Shown here piece by piece: positions 49,163 to 57,525 of a stretch of DNA of 64,000 nucleotides; position 1 is the stretch's first letter; the number at the start of each line of letters is the position of its first letter. A program made the translations under genes and the position numbers. The DNA comes from Gryllotalpicola daejeonensis (GTDB lineage: Bacteria; Actinomycetota; Actinomycetes; Actinomycetales; Microbacteriaceae). The notes beneath the pieces were generated by a model. The model saw only the letters and a program-made list of their open reading frames with translations, was not told the DNA's origin and ran no database searches. The stretch spans positions 1,240,001-1,304,000 of the forward strand of contig NZ_BAABBV010000001.1 in assembly GCF_039538145.1 (NCBI RefSeq). Reading direction: 5' to 3'.

Positions 49163-50144
49163 CGAACATGCTCGTCACCGAGCCGTCGTCGAAGACCTCG
49201 TGGATCGCGCGGGCGAGCAGCGGCGCGATCGAGAGGACCGTGAGGCGATCCCAGCGCTTCTCGACCGGCAGCGGCAGCGTGTCGGTGACGACGACCTGGT
49301 CGATGAAGTCGCTCTGCAGGATGTCGACGGCCGGGTCCGAGAACACGGCGTGCGTCGAGGCGACGACGACGCCGATGGCGCCGTTCTCCTTCAGCGCCTC
49401 TGCGGCCTTGACGATCGTGCGGCCGGTGTCGATGAGGTCGTCCACGAGCAGACACACGCGGCCGCGGACATCGCCCACGATCTCGTGCACGGTGACGTCG
49501 TTGTGGACCTTCGGGTCGCGGCGCTTGTGGATGATCGCGAGGGGCACGCCGAGCTTGTCGCTCCAGGCATCCGCCACCTTCACGCGCCCCATGTCGGGCG
49601 AGACGACGGTGAGGGTCTCCGGGTCGAGCGACTCCTTGAAGTGCTTGAGCAGCACGGGCATCGCGAACAGGTGGTCGACGGGCCCGTCGAAGAATCCCTG
49701 GATCTGCGCGGCGTGCAGGTCGACCGACATGATGCGGTCGGCACCGGCCACCTTGAACATGTCGGCGACGAGACGGGCCGAGATCGGCTCGCGGCCGCGG
49801 CCCTTCTTGTCCTGCCGGGCGTAGGGGTAGTAGGGCGCGACGACGGTGATGCGCTTGGCGGATGCCCGCTTGGCGGCGTCGACCATGATGAGCTGCTCCA
49901 TGAGCCACTCGTTGATCGGCCGCGTGTGCGACTGCATCACGAAGATGTCGGCGCCGCGCACGCTCTCTTCGAAGCGCGTGTAGATCTCACTGCCGGCGAA
50001 GGTGCGGATGTCTGTGGGAAGCAGCTCGATGCCGAGCTCGTCGGCGACGTCTTGTGCGAGCTCGGGGTGCGCCCGGCCCGAGACCAGAACCAGCCGACGC
50101 CGCGCGTCCGACTTGATGCCCCATTGCGTCACAGATTCCGTCAC
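49149..50144 (-). CDS. prs: Ribose-phosphate diphosphokinase (PRPP synthetase)
   Basis: A 331-residue class I PRPP synthetase. Motifs: VSGRAHPELAQDVADELG, ADIFVMQSHTRPINEWLMEQLIMVDAAKRASA, PYYPYARQDKKGRGREPISARLVADM (catalytic flexible loop), SVDLHAAQIQGFFDGPVDHLFAMP (metal site), and PRPP-binding VCLLVDDLIDTGRTI. It makes PRPP from ribose 5-phosphate and ATP for nucleotide, His and Trp synthesis. GTG start overlaps the glmU stop (GTGA), forming the usual actinobacterial glmU-prs operon. Confidence 0.97.
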   Translation of the reverse strand: MTESVTQWGIKSDARRRLVLVSGRAHPELAQDVADELGIELLPTDIRTFAGSEIYTRFEESVRGADIFVMQSHTRPINEWLMEQLIMVDAAKRASAKRITVVAPYYPYARQDKKGRGREPISARLVADMFKVAGADRIMSVDLHAAQIQGFFDGPVDHLFAMPVLLKHFKESLDPETLTVVSPDMGRVKVADAWSDKLGVPLAIIHKRRDPKVHNDVTVHEIVGDVRGRVCLLVDDLIDTGRTIVKAAEALKENGAIGVVVASTHAVFSDPAVDILQSDFIDQVVVTDTLPLPVEKRWDRLTVLSIAPLLARAIHEVFDDGSVTSMFDGAA

Positions 50145-51601
50145 CGGGCCAGCCCTTCTTCGTTCTGCGCGTCGGCTGCTGCCTGCGCTTCGCTCGCGGC
50201 CTGATCGGCCGCGCTACCGGGGCGGTTGGCGTGAACCCAACCTTCTCGGTTCCGCTGCGGAGAGACGTTCAAGGCGAGTGCGCCCGCCGGAACGTCGCTA
50301 CGGATGGTCGTTCCGGCGCCTGTATAGGCTCCGGCCCCGATTCTAACCGGCGCGACGAAGACGGTATGCGCGCCGCTCTTGACACCGGGACCGATCACGG
50401 TGCGGTGCTTGTGCTCACCGTCGTAGTTGGCGGTGATGCCGCCTGCGCCGATGTTGGTGCCTGCGCCGATCTCGGCGTCGCCGATGTAGCTCAGGTGCGG
50501 CACCTTCGCGCCGTCGCCGATTTGCGAGTTCTTGACCTCGACGAAGGCGCCGACCTTGCCGTCTGCCCCGATCACGGTGCCGGGCCGTAGGAACGAGAAC
50601 GGGCCGACGTCGGCTCCCGCTCCGATGACGGCGAGCGTGGCATCCGTTCGCCTGACGTGGGCGCCCGCGCCCACCTCGGTGTCGACCAGGGTCGTGTCGG
50701 GGCCGACCGTCGCGCCTTCGGCGATCGCGGTTGCGCCCTTCAGGTGAGTGCCGGGCAGGATCGTGGCGTCACGCTCGATCTTCACCGCGAGGTCGATCCA
50801 CGTAGTTGCGGGGTCTTGGACGGTCACGCCCGCGAGCTGCCAGCCGCGCACAATCAGCGCGTTCAGCCGTGCGGCGGCCTCGGAGAGCTGTGCGCGGTCG
50901 TTGATGCCCTCGACCTTCCAGCTGTCGGGGGTCGGCACCGCCGAGACATCCATGCCCGCGGCGCGCAACGCGGCGATCACGTCGGTCAGATACTTCTCGC
51001 CCTGCGCGTTCGCGGTGCTCAGGCCGGCCAGCTTGTCGCGCAGCGCGGCGGCGCCGAAGACATAGACGCCCGCGTTGATTTCGTCGATCGCCCGCTCGAC
51101 CCGGCTCGCGTCCTTGTGCTCGACGATGCGGGCGAGCGCGCCATCTGCGTCGCGGACGATGCGGCCGTAACCGGTCGGGTCGTCGACGATCGTGGACAGC
51201 AGCGTTCCGCTGTCGCCTGCGGCGCGGTGCGCGTCCACGAGTTGACGCAGGGTGTCCGCGTCGAGCAGCGGAACGTCGCCCGAGAGAATCAGAACGTCGC
51301 CGTCGAAGTCCTCCGGCAGCGCCGCTACCGCCTGCTCAACCGCGCGGCCGGTGCCCGGAATCTCGTCCTGGTCGATGATGCGGGCGGATGCCGCCACACC
51401 GGTCGCCTCGGCGGCGACGCGGTCGCGTTCGTGCCGGACCACGACCAGCAGATGCTCTGCGTCGAGCGCTTTCGCGCTGTTCAGCACATGGCCCAGCAGG
51501 GTGACCCCCGCGAGCTGGTGGAGCACCTTCGGGGTCGCGGACTTCATCCGCGTACCCTGCCCGGCTGCCAGGACGACGATGGCGAGGCGGCTGTCGGTCA
51601 C
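50141..51601 (-). CDS. glmU: Bifunctional GlmU (GlcNAc-1-P uridyltransferase / GlcN-1-P acetyltransferase)
   Basis: A 486-residue two-domain enzyme. The N-terminal nucleotidyltransferase has VVLAAGQGTRMKSATPKVLHQLAG and GDVPLLD; the C-terminal left-handed helix (about 255-455) has many hexapeptide turns and the acetyltransferase segments SYIGDAEIGAGTNIGAGGITANYDGEHKHRT with the catalytic His. It makes UDP-GlcNAc for peptidoglycan. The last 30 residues are an Ala/Gln/Glu-rich tail. GTG start; the coding end overlaps prs. Confidence 0.97.
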   Translation of the reverse strand: MTDSRLAIVVLAAGQGTRMKSATPKVLHQLAGVTLLGHVLNSAKALDAEHLLVVVRHERDRVAAEATGVAASARIIDQDEIPGTGRAVEQAVAALPEDFDGDVLILSGDVPLLDADTLRQLVDAHRAAGDSGTLLSTIVDDPTGYGRIVRDADGALARIVEHKDASRVERAIDEINAGVYVFGAAALRDKLAGLSTANAQGEKYLTDVIAALRAAGMDVSAVPTPDSWKVEGINDRAQLSEAAARLNALIVRGWQLAGVTVQDPATTWIDLAVKIERDATILPGTHLKGATAIAEGATVGPDTTLVDTEVGAGAHVRRTDATLAVIGAGADVGPFSFLRPGTVIGADGKVGAFVEVKNSQIGDGAKVPHLSYIGDAEIGAGTNIGAGGITANYDGEHKHRTVIGPGVKSGAHTVFVAPVRIGAGAYTGAGTTIRSDVPAGALALNVSPQRNREGWVHANRPGSAADQAASEAQAAADAQNEEGLAR

Positions 51602-51623
51602 CCCTCGATGCTACCGGCGGATG

Positions 51624-52127
51624 TCAGCGGATGCCTCCGTCGCCGGGGCGGCCGTCACCCAGCCGGCCGTCGCCGACGCTCCCGTCGCCGACGCCCCCGT
51701 CGTTCGCGCGCCCGTCGTCGATGACCGGTGCGGCGTGCGCTCCGCGGTCTTCACCGGCGGGCGCGTCGCCCACCCGGTTCCCGTCGCGATCGGTGCGCAC
51801 GTCCGGGTCGACGTCGTCGGCGCGGCTGAGCTTCGCCTGCTGCTCGTCACGGGCGGCCGCTGCGGCACGCTCGCGCTCGTCTGCCTCGCGGCGCAGGCGC
51901 TCGGCCTCGACTTCGGCCTGCTTCGCGTCGGCGGCGGCACGGGCCGAGTTCGCTTCGCGTTCGCGCGCCGCGAGCTCTGCGCGCGAGGCATCCTCTCGCA
52001 GCTCTTCGGCGTGGCGACGGTCGACCTCGCGCTTGCGGCGTCGGCCCGCGGTCGCGGCGATGATGACGATCGCCGCGATGACGAGCACGATGACGACGAT
52101 CAGGATGATCCATCCGATGGTGTTCAT
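51624..52127 (-). CDS. Single-pass membrane coiled-coil protein
   Basis: A 167-residue protein: an N-terminal membrane helix (about 4-27, IGWIILIVVIVLVIAAIVIIAATAG), basic RRRKR, then a strongly charged coiled coil (about 33-100) and a Gly/Asp-rich C-terminal tail with GDG repeats. It resembles many actinobacterial anchored coiled-coil proteins of unknown function. It precedes glmU by 22 bases and may be co-transcribed. ATG 52127 has a weak SD. Confidence 0.8.
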   Translation of the reverse strand: MNTIGWIILIVVIVLVIAAIVIIAATAGRRRKREVDRRHAEELREDASRAELAAREREANSARAAADAKQAEVEAERLRREADERERAAAAARDEQQAKLSRADDVDPDVRTDRDGNRVGDAPAGEDRGAHAAPVIDDGRANDGGVGDGSVGDGRLGDGRPGDGGIR

Positions 52128-52218
52128 GGTCGTGCACCGTACGCGTGCATGCGATACGCGTCAGCCCCTTGCGCACGCCGGCCACGCCGATGTCGGCGGC
52201 CATCGCTGTGCGACGACT

Positions 52219-52917
52219 TCAGGCCGCGACGACCCCCAGCACGACCTCGGCGGAGCGCGCGGCCGCGTCGTCGACGTGCGTCAGGAACTCGGTGCCGTCA
52301 GGGGCGCACAGGTCGCTGATCGCGCGAACCGAGACGAAGCGCTGCCCGTGGGTGTGCGCGAACTGCGCGAGGGCCGCCGTCTCCATGTCGACGGCGACGA
52401 TGTCGGGAAAACTCTCGCGCAGGCCGAGGGCGCGCGTGGCCGTGACAAAGGTCTCGCTCGACCCGATGGCGCCCGGCTGCACCGCCAGGTCGCCGCCCGC
52501 GGCGAGCGCGCGCTCGGCGAGCACCGCGTCGGCCGCGTAGTCGGCCGGCATGCCGGGCACCTGCCCAAGCACGTAGCCGAAGGCTGTGGCATCCGCGTTC
52601 AGATTCACATAGCGCGACCCGACGATCACATGGCCGACCTCGACGCCGGCCGCGAGCCCGCCCGCCGTTCCCGCGCTGATGACGGGCACGTCAGCGCCGA
52701 GCGTGTAGAAGGCGTAGGCCGCCGCGGCGGTCGCGTTCGCGAACCCGATGCCGCTGCGCAGCAGCACCGCGGTGCGGTCGCCAAGCTGCAGATCACGGCG
52801 CACCGCGTGCGCGTTCGTCGCGACCTCTGTGACCCGATCGGCGCGGTCGAGGAAGGGCGCGGCCTCTTCCTCCATAGCGACGATGATGACGGATGCCGGC
52901 GCGAGGGCTTCCGTCAC
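52219..52917 (-). CDS. mtnN: 5'-methylthioadenosine/S-adenosylhomocysteine nucleosidase
   Basis: A 232-residue nucleosidase of the MtnN/Pfs family. VIIVAMEEEAAPFLDRA at the N terminus, SGIGFANATAAAAYAFYTLGADVPVISAGTAGGL, DIVAVDMETAALAQFAHTHG (the ribose-binding Met-Glu) and VRAISDLC with the catalytic Asp are visible. It cleaves S-adenosylhomocysteine to S-ribosylhomocysteine and adenine; luxS directly upstream uses that product. GTG start overlaps the luxS stop (GTGA). The family segment VEMEGAA reads VDMETAA here. Confidence 0.92.
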   Translation of the reverse strand: MTEALAPASVIIVAMEEEAAPFLDRADRVTEVATNAHAVRRDLQLGDRTAVLLRSGIGFANATAAAAYAFYTLGADVPVISAGTAGGLAAGVEVGHVIVGSRYVNLNADATAFGYVLGQVPGMPADYAADAVLAERALAAGGDLAVQPGAIGSSETFVTATRALGLRESFPDIVAVDMETAALAQFAHTHGQRFVSVRAISDLCAPDGTEFLTHVDDAAARSAEVVLGVVAA

Positions 52918-53384
52918 GCGGTGACCTCGCTCCACTCCGCGCGCTTGGAGAGGAACTCGCGCGCGGCGGCCTGGGCGCCCTCGAGCGAGTGGTTCGCGCC
53001 CCAGCCGCACTGCACCTCGTTCGCGGCGGGGACCTCGGTCGCCGTCGTGATGTCGGTGAGGGTCTGCTCGATGAGCGCGAGCACGTCGTCGTAGGCGGGC
53101 TCGCCCGAGAGGATCAGGTAGAAGCCGGTCTGGCAGCCCATCGGCGAGAAGTCGACGACGGCGTCGCTGTGGTTGCGGCTCTTCTCGGCGAACAGGTGCT
53201 CGACCGAGTGCACGGTCTTCATGTCGAGATGGCCGACGTTCGGCTGGGCGAAGCGGACGTCGTACTTCACGATGACGTCGCCCTTGGGCAGCACCTTGCG
53301 GTCGGCGAGGCGGACGTAGGGCGCCTTGACGGTGCGGTGGTCGAGGTTGAACGACTCGACGTTCATGCGCTGGGGATCGGTCAT
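52914..53384 (-). CDS. luxS: S-ribosylhomocysteine lyase
   Basis: A 156-residue LuxS of full length. The Fe/Zn ligands are H59 and H63 (VHSVEHLFAE) and C126 (VQCGWGANHSLEGAQ); the catalytic C84 lies in FSPMGCQTGFYL and E62 is the general base. It splits S-ribosylhomocysteine into homocysteine and DPD, the precursor of AI-2. The overlap with mtnN places SAH detoxification in one two-gene operon. ATG 53384. Confidence 0.97.
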   Translation of the reverse strand: MTDPQRMNVESFNLDHRTVKAPYVRLADRKVLPKGDVIVKYDVRFAQPNVGHLDMKTVHSVEHLFAEKSRNHSDAVVDFSPMGCQTGFYLILSGEPAYDDVLALIEQTLTDITTATEVPAANEVQCGWGANHSLEGAQAAAREFLSKRAEWSEVTA

Positions 53385-53433
53385 GGCTCGATTCTTCCAG
53401 CCGGGTCGCCGTGGCGCTGGCGAGTTACGTGAG

Positions 53434-54897
53434 CTAGGACTTCACCCGCTGACGCAGGTCGACGAAGCCGATGACGAGGGTCAGCAGCACCAGGCCGAAG
53501 GCGATCGCGAAGCCGGCAAGCACGCCCTCGTGGTACTCCGCGATCGGCGCGTGCTGCCCGGAGCGCACATCGCGGAAGAACACGGCGCTGATCGCCGCGA
53601 GGCCGACGGCCGTGCCGAGGCGCTGTCCGAGCTGCTGGATCGAGCCCGCCACCGAGCCCTCCTCCCGAGGCACGTCGGCGAGCGTGAGCGTCTGGTTGGG
53701 CGAGATCACGAGCCCTCCCCCGATGCCACCCACGAGCATCGCTCCGGCCATCGGCCCTTCGCTGAGGTGCGGCGGCGTCAGCGTCGCCGCGGCCGCGAGC
53801 CCGGCGATCGCGAGCGCGACGATCCCGAGGCCCACGACGACGAGCGAGCGCCCGAAACGCTCGACGAGCTTGCCGCCGTACCACGCCGCGACTGCAGAGC
53901 TCAGGGCGAAGGGCACCGTCGCAAGCGCGGCGAGCAGCGGTGCCGCCCCGAGCCCTTCCTGCAGGTACAGCGTCGTGACGAGGAAGGTCGCGGGCATTCC
54001 CGCGAAGTACACCGCGGCGATCGCGGCCCCGTTGCGGTACGACGCCATGCGGAACAGGTCGAGGTGCACGACGGGTGACTTGCCACGTGCGGCATACCGG
54101 CGCTCCCACCACAGGAACGCCGTCGCGAACACAGCGCCGCCGATGAGCCACAGCCAACGCAGCGGATCGTCGCCCTCACCGCCCGAGGTGAGCAGGAACG
54201 GCAGCATCAGGCAGAACACGGCCGCGCCCAGCAGCCCGATGCCGACGAAATCGAGCTCGGTGTCCGGTGAGCCGCCCTGACGCGCCGGCAGCAGGCGCCA
54301 TGCGAAGATCAGCGCCGCCGCGCCGCACGGCACGTTGAACCAGAAGAGCAGGCGCCAGCCGTCGCTCTCGCCGCCCGCGGCGATCAGCAACCCGCACAGC
54401 GTCGGGCCGAGGGCCGTCGCGACGCCGACCATCGCACCGAAGAGACCGAAGGCCTTCGGGCGATCCTGCGGTCCGAAGAGCTGCTGGATCAGTCCGAGCA
54501 CCTGCGGCATCAGCATCCCCGCCGCCGCTCCCTGCAGCAGCCGCGTGACGGTCAGCCACACGTCGCTCTGCACGAGCGCGCAGGCCGCGCTGGCGAGCGC
54601 GAAGGCCGACAGGCCGATCAGGAACATGGTGCGCCGCGAGCGCATGTCACCGAGGCGGCCCGCGGGCACGAGCGCGAGCCCGAACGCGAGCGCGTACCCG
54701 GCGACGACCAGCTGAAGCTGAGCGGATGACGCGCTCAAGCCTTTCTGAATCGAGGGCAGCGCCACGTTCACGCCGGACAGGTCGAGGATCGTCAGCGCGC
54801 CGGCCGCGATGCACACCCAGAACGCGCGCCACCGCAGGTTGTTCGGCAGCTCGTCGGGCTCGGACTCCGTCGCGGGATTTCTCTTGGGAAGAGCCAC
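53434..54897 (-). CDS. MFS transporter, DHA2 family (14 TMS)
   Basis: A 487-residue efflux-type transporter with about 14 membrane segments. Motif D1-like LTILDLSGVNVALPSIQKGL, motif A GRLGDMRSRRTMFLIG and motif C-like RLLQGAAAGMLMPQVLGLIQ are present. Substrate unknown. The GTG at 54897 has no SD but TAGCCT lies six bases upstream, so the mRNA is probably leaderless. It belongs to the same broad family as the gene at 13765, but the two are only distantly similar. Confidence 0.88.
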   Translation of the reverse strand: MALPKRNPATESEPDELPNNLRWRAFWVCIAAGALTILDLSGVNVALPSIQKGLSASSAQLQLVVAGYALAFGLALVPAGRLGDMRSRRTMFLIGLSAFALASAACALVQSDVWLTVTRLLQGAAAGMLMPQVLGLIQQLFGPQDRPKAFGLFGAMVGVATALGPTLCGLLIAAGGESDGWRLLFWFNVPCGAAALIFAWRLLPARQGGSPDTELDFVGIGLLGAAVFCLMLPFLLTSGGEGDDPLRWLWLIGGAVFATAFLWWERRYAARGKSPVVHLDLFRMASYRNGAAIAAVYFAGMPATFLVTTLYLQEGLGAAPLLAALATVPFALSSAVAAWYGGKLVERFGRSLVVVGLGIVALAIAGLAAAATLTPPHLSEGPMAGAMLVGGIGGGLVISPNQTLTLADVPREEGSVAGSIQQLGQRLGTAVGLAAISAVFFRDVRSGQHAPIAEYHEGVLAGFAIAFGLVLLTLVIGFVDLRQRVKS

Positions 54898-54903
54898 GCA
54901 ACG

Positions 54904-54909
54904 AGGCTA
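54904..54909 (-). promoter_or_regulatory. -10 box (TAGCCT) for leaderless MFS mRNA
   Basis: On the minus strand TAGCCT is followed by six bases and the GTG at 54897. Confidence 0.5.
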
Positions 54910-54976
54910 GGTTGCGGCGCGCACGGCCTAAACCGGGTTGACGGATGCCGGGGCATCCGCTCGTCGCGGTGGGTGG

Positions 54977-56236
54977 TCAGGCGGGAATCGGCTCGCGCAC
55001 CGGCTCGCGGCGCACCGCGACGATGGTGACGTCATCGTCGTGCGGAACCTGCTCCGCGAGCGCCGTGAGCGCCGCGACGATCGCCGCCGGCTCGGTGTTC
55101 CCGCGGGCGATCTCGCTCACGCGCTCGATGGTCGACTCGGTGTCGTCGAACAGATCGAGCACCCCGTCGCTCACCGTCACCAGCACTTCTGAGGGCTCGA
55201 GCCGGGTCGTGCGCGTCTTCCACGTGTCGGTGACCTGGATGCCGAGCGGAAGGTCCTGCGAGACGAGTCGTTCGACCGTGCCGTCGACGCGCAGAATCGC
55301 CGTCAGCCCGTGCCCCGCGTCGGCCCAGCGCAGCACGCCGTCGTTCGACAGCCGCGCGTGGAACAGCGTCGTGAACGTGACATCGCTCGCGGCGCGGGCG
55401 ACCTCGAGGCCGTCGGCCGCGCGCAGCAGCGCCTCGGACGGGTCGTCGACGGAGTGCGCGCTGCGCACCGCGGCCCGCACGGCCGCGGCGATGAGTCCGG
55501 CACCGACGCCCTTGCCCATGACGTCGCCCAGGGTGAGCGCCATGCCGTCGTCGGTGGCGTACCAGTCGAAGAAATCACCGCCGACCGATTTCGCGGGCAG
55601 GCACGCGCCGGCCACGTCGACCCCATCGGCGACGGCAGTGTTCGTCGGCAGCAGCGAGCGCTGCACGTCGGCGGCACGATCGAGCTCGCTCTGGACGACG
55701 TCTTCCTCGCGGCGCGCGAGCTGCACGCTGAGGCGGGCGTCTTCGGCGAGGACGTTGACCACCACGGCGGCCGCGCTGTAGACGATCATCGTGACCGCGA
55801 GCCGGACGAGCGCGGGGGCGTCCAGCGTGGTGCCGGGCACGAGCACCAGCGGCGCGAGAAGGATGATGACGATGCCGATGACGGCGTAGTAGATGTGCCG
55901 CCGACCGGAAAGGCTGCCCAGCCAGAGAACCGCGAGCACCATGAGCGCGGTGAACGCCGACGCACCCTGCCCCGTCGCCGAGCGCAGGAAGGCGATCGCG
56001 ACGAAGTCGATAGCCGGCACGATCGCGAACAGCGGCCTGATCGACTGCCGCAGCGCCGCGACCACCGCGAGTGCCGTGGCGGCCGCCATCAGCACCATGC
56101 TCCACCCGAACAGCGGCATGCTCGTGACCGGAACCCCGTGCAACCCGAGGCCCACGAACGCGGCGATCAGGAAGATCACGGCGATCGGCAGCTGCCTGAC
56201 GACCGCGTTGTTGAGGAGGCCCACGCTGAGTTTCAT
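54977..56236 (-). CDS. Membrane PP2C-type (SpoIIE/RsbU-like) phosphatase
   Basis: A 419-residue protein: six hydrophobic segments (about 15-165), a signalling helix (ARREEDVVQSELDRAADVQRSLLP) and a SpoIIE phosphatase domain with the metal motifs SVGGDFFDWYATDDGMALTLGDVMGKGVGAGLIAAAV and SDGVLDLFDD, ending in HDDDVTIVAVRRE. Such phosphatases dephosphorylate STAS antagonists, here most likely the one encoded divergently at 56340. Its closest relative in the window is the paralog at 57526, which has the same topology. Confidence 0.92.
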   Translation of the reverse strand: MKLSVGLLNNAVVRQLPIAVIFLIAAFVGLGLHGVPVTSMPLFGWSMVLMAAATALAVVAALRQSIRPLFAIVPAIDFVAIAFLRSATGQGASAFTALMVLAVLWLGSLSGRRHIYYAVIGIVIILLAPLVLVPGTTLDAPALVRLAVTMIVYSAAAVVVNVLAEDARLSVQLARREEDVVQSELDRAADVQRSLLPTNTAVADGVDVAGACLPAKSVGGDFFDWYATDDGMALTLGDVMGKGVGAGLIAAAVRAAVRSAHSVDDPSEALLRAADGLEVARAASDVTFTTLFHARLSNDGVLRWADAGHGLTAILRVDGTVERLVSQDLPLGIQVTDTWKTRTTRLEPSEVLVTVSDGVLDLFDDTESTIERVSEIARGNTEPAAIVAALTALAEQVPHDDDVTIVAVRREPVREPIPA

Positions 56237-56339
56237 CTCACAGCGAGAATAGAGCGATTCTGCGCGGGCACTGACGCTTCCGCCACGCCTGCCGATAGGC
56301 AGTTGGGCGCCTGATGCGCGCCAGAAGGAGCAGCAGCGG

Positions 56340-56672
56340 GTGGATCACACGGTCGAAGAAGTGGGCGACGATGCGGCGGTCATCACGCTCGCGGGTCGCG
56401 TGAACATGGTGACGGCGCCGGCCGTGCGCGAGCTCATCACGGGCATCATCTCGGCCGGCCGCGTGCGCATCGCCGTCGATCTCGACGCGGTCGAGTTCAT
56501 CGACTCGTCGGCCTTGGGTTCGCTGATCGGATGCCTCAATGCCGCGCGCCGGGCGAACGGAGACCTGCGCATCTCGCGCCCGACGAAGCACATCCTCGCC
56601 GTGCTCGAGGTGTCGAACCTCATCCAGCTGCTGCGCCCGTACCCCTCGGCGCACGCCGCGCTGGAGGCGTGA
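56340..56672 (+). CDS. STAS-domain anti-sigma factor antagonist
   Basis: A 110-residue STAS protein of the RsbV/SpoIIAA type. The regulatory serine is probably S56 in VEFIDSSALGSLIGCL. When dephosphorylated it should bind the anti-sigma kinase encoded next and free a sigma factor or another partner. GTG start at 56340 with AAGGAG ten bases upstream. Four bases separate it from the kinase gene. Confidence 0.93.
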   Translation: MDHTVEEVGDDAAVITLAGRVNMVTAPAVRELITGIISAGRVRIAVDLDAVEFIDSSALGSLIGCLNAARRANGDLRISRPTKHILAVLEVSNLIQLLRPYPSAHAALEA

Positions 56673-56676
56673 GCGC

Positions 56677-57087
56677 ATGACGACCGAGCACCACATCGAC
56701 TTCGCCGCGCCGCCGGCCGACGTGAACATCGTCCACGAGTTCCTCGACGGCGTCTGGAGCAGGGACGCGTCGCTCACCGCCGACGAGCGTCTGGCCTTCG
56801 AACTTGCGCTCGTCGAACTCGCCGCGAACGTCATGCAACACGCCGACACCGGGGCCGGCGTCGCCTGCCGCCTGCGCATGATCGTCGACGAGGCATCCGT
56901 CAGCGCTCTGCTCAGCGACACGGGCCGCGCCGGCGACATCGACCTGGCCGCGTGCGAGATGCCGGACGAGCTCAGCGAGAGCGGCCGGGGCCTCGCCCTC
57001 GTGCAGCTCGTAGTGGACGAGCTCGGCTATCAGCGCGTGGGGTCGTCGAACCTGTGGACGATCCGCAAGGCACGCGCCGCCGCCTGA
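56677..57087 (+). CDS. Anti-sigma regulatory factor (serine/threonine kinase, RsbW-like)
   Basis: A 136-residue GHKL (HATPase_c_2) protein. Nucleotide-binding boxes: ERLAFELALVELAANVMQHAD (N box), LSDTGRAGDID (G1) and ESGRGLALVQLVVDELGYQ (G2). It would phosphorylate the STAS protein or bind a sigma factor; no sigma factor gene lies in the window. ATG 56677 with GGAGG nine bases upstream. Confidence 0.92.
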   Translation: MTTEHHIDFAAPPADVNIVHEFLDGVWSRDASLTADERLAFELALVELAANVMQHADTGAGVACRLRMIVDEASVSALLSDTGRAGDIDLAACEMPDELSESGRGLALVQLVVDELGYQRVGSSNLWTIRKARAAA

Positions 57088-57112
57088 GCGTCACCGGGCG
57101 GCCCTCCCCCGC

Positions 57113-57319
57113 TTACGCGACGCGCTCGCCCGCGCGGGCCTCTGCCTGCTTCGACGATGAGAAGAAGCGTGCGAACAGGCGGGTCTGCGGCTTCTCGGTC
57201 TTTGCGTGGCCGGGGCACCACTGGCCAGCCTCGACGTTGGAACGGACCATCTCGATGTGCTGGCCGTCACCGGCCCACGTCGTCTTGGCGCACTCGGCGC
57301 ACTTAACCGGGTAACACAT
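57113..57319 (-). CDS. Small cysteine-rich (zinc-ribbon-like) protein
   Basis: A 68-residue protein: MCYPVKCAECAKTTWAGDGQH places a CxxC pair (C7, C10), and WCPGHAK adds a Cys and a His, enough for one zinc site. The C-terminal half is basic. The ATG at 57319 has CAGGAGAG four bases upstream. Function unknown. It lies on the opposite strand between the kinase and the second phosphatase. Confidence 0.75.
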   Translation of the reverse strand: MCYPVKCAECAKTTWAGDGQHIEMVRSNVEAGQWCPGHAKTEKPQTRLFARFFSSSKQAEARAGERVA

Positions 57320-57525
57320 GTCTCTCCTGGGGTCGGGTCCCGTTGAGCGATCAGGCGGTGGGGTTCTTCTTCGCCTGACATCAGCTTCGGGCATCAATCC
57401 GCGCCGAGTCCGCAACGCATCCTCAAGACCGGCTCAACCTTCGCTGAGGTCGGCGGGGGCGCCACCCCCGTCGGTGCTGCAAGGGGCAGACATCCCGCTC
57501 TCTGCGCCCGTATTGTCGATGCAAT

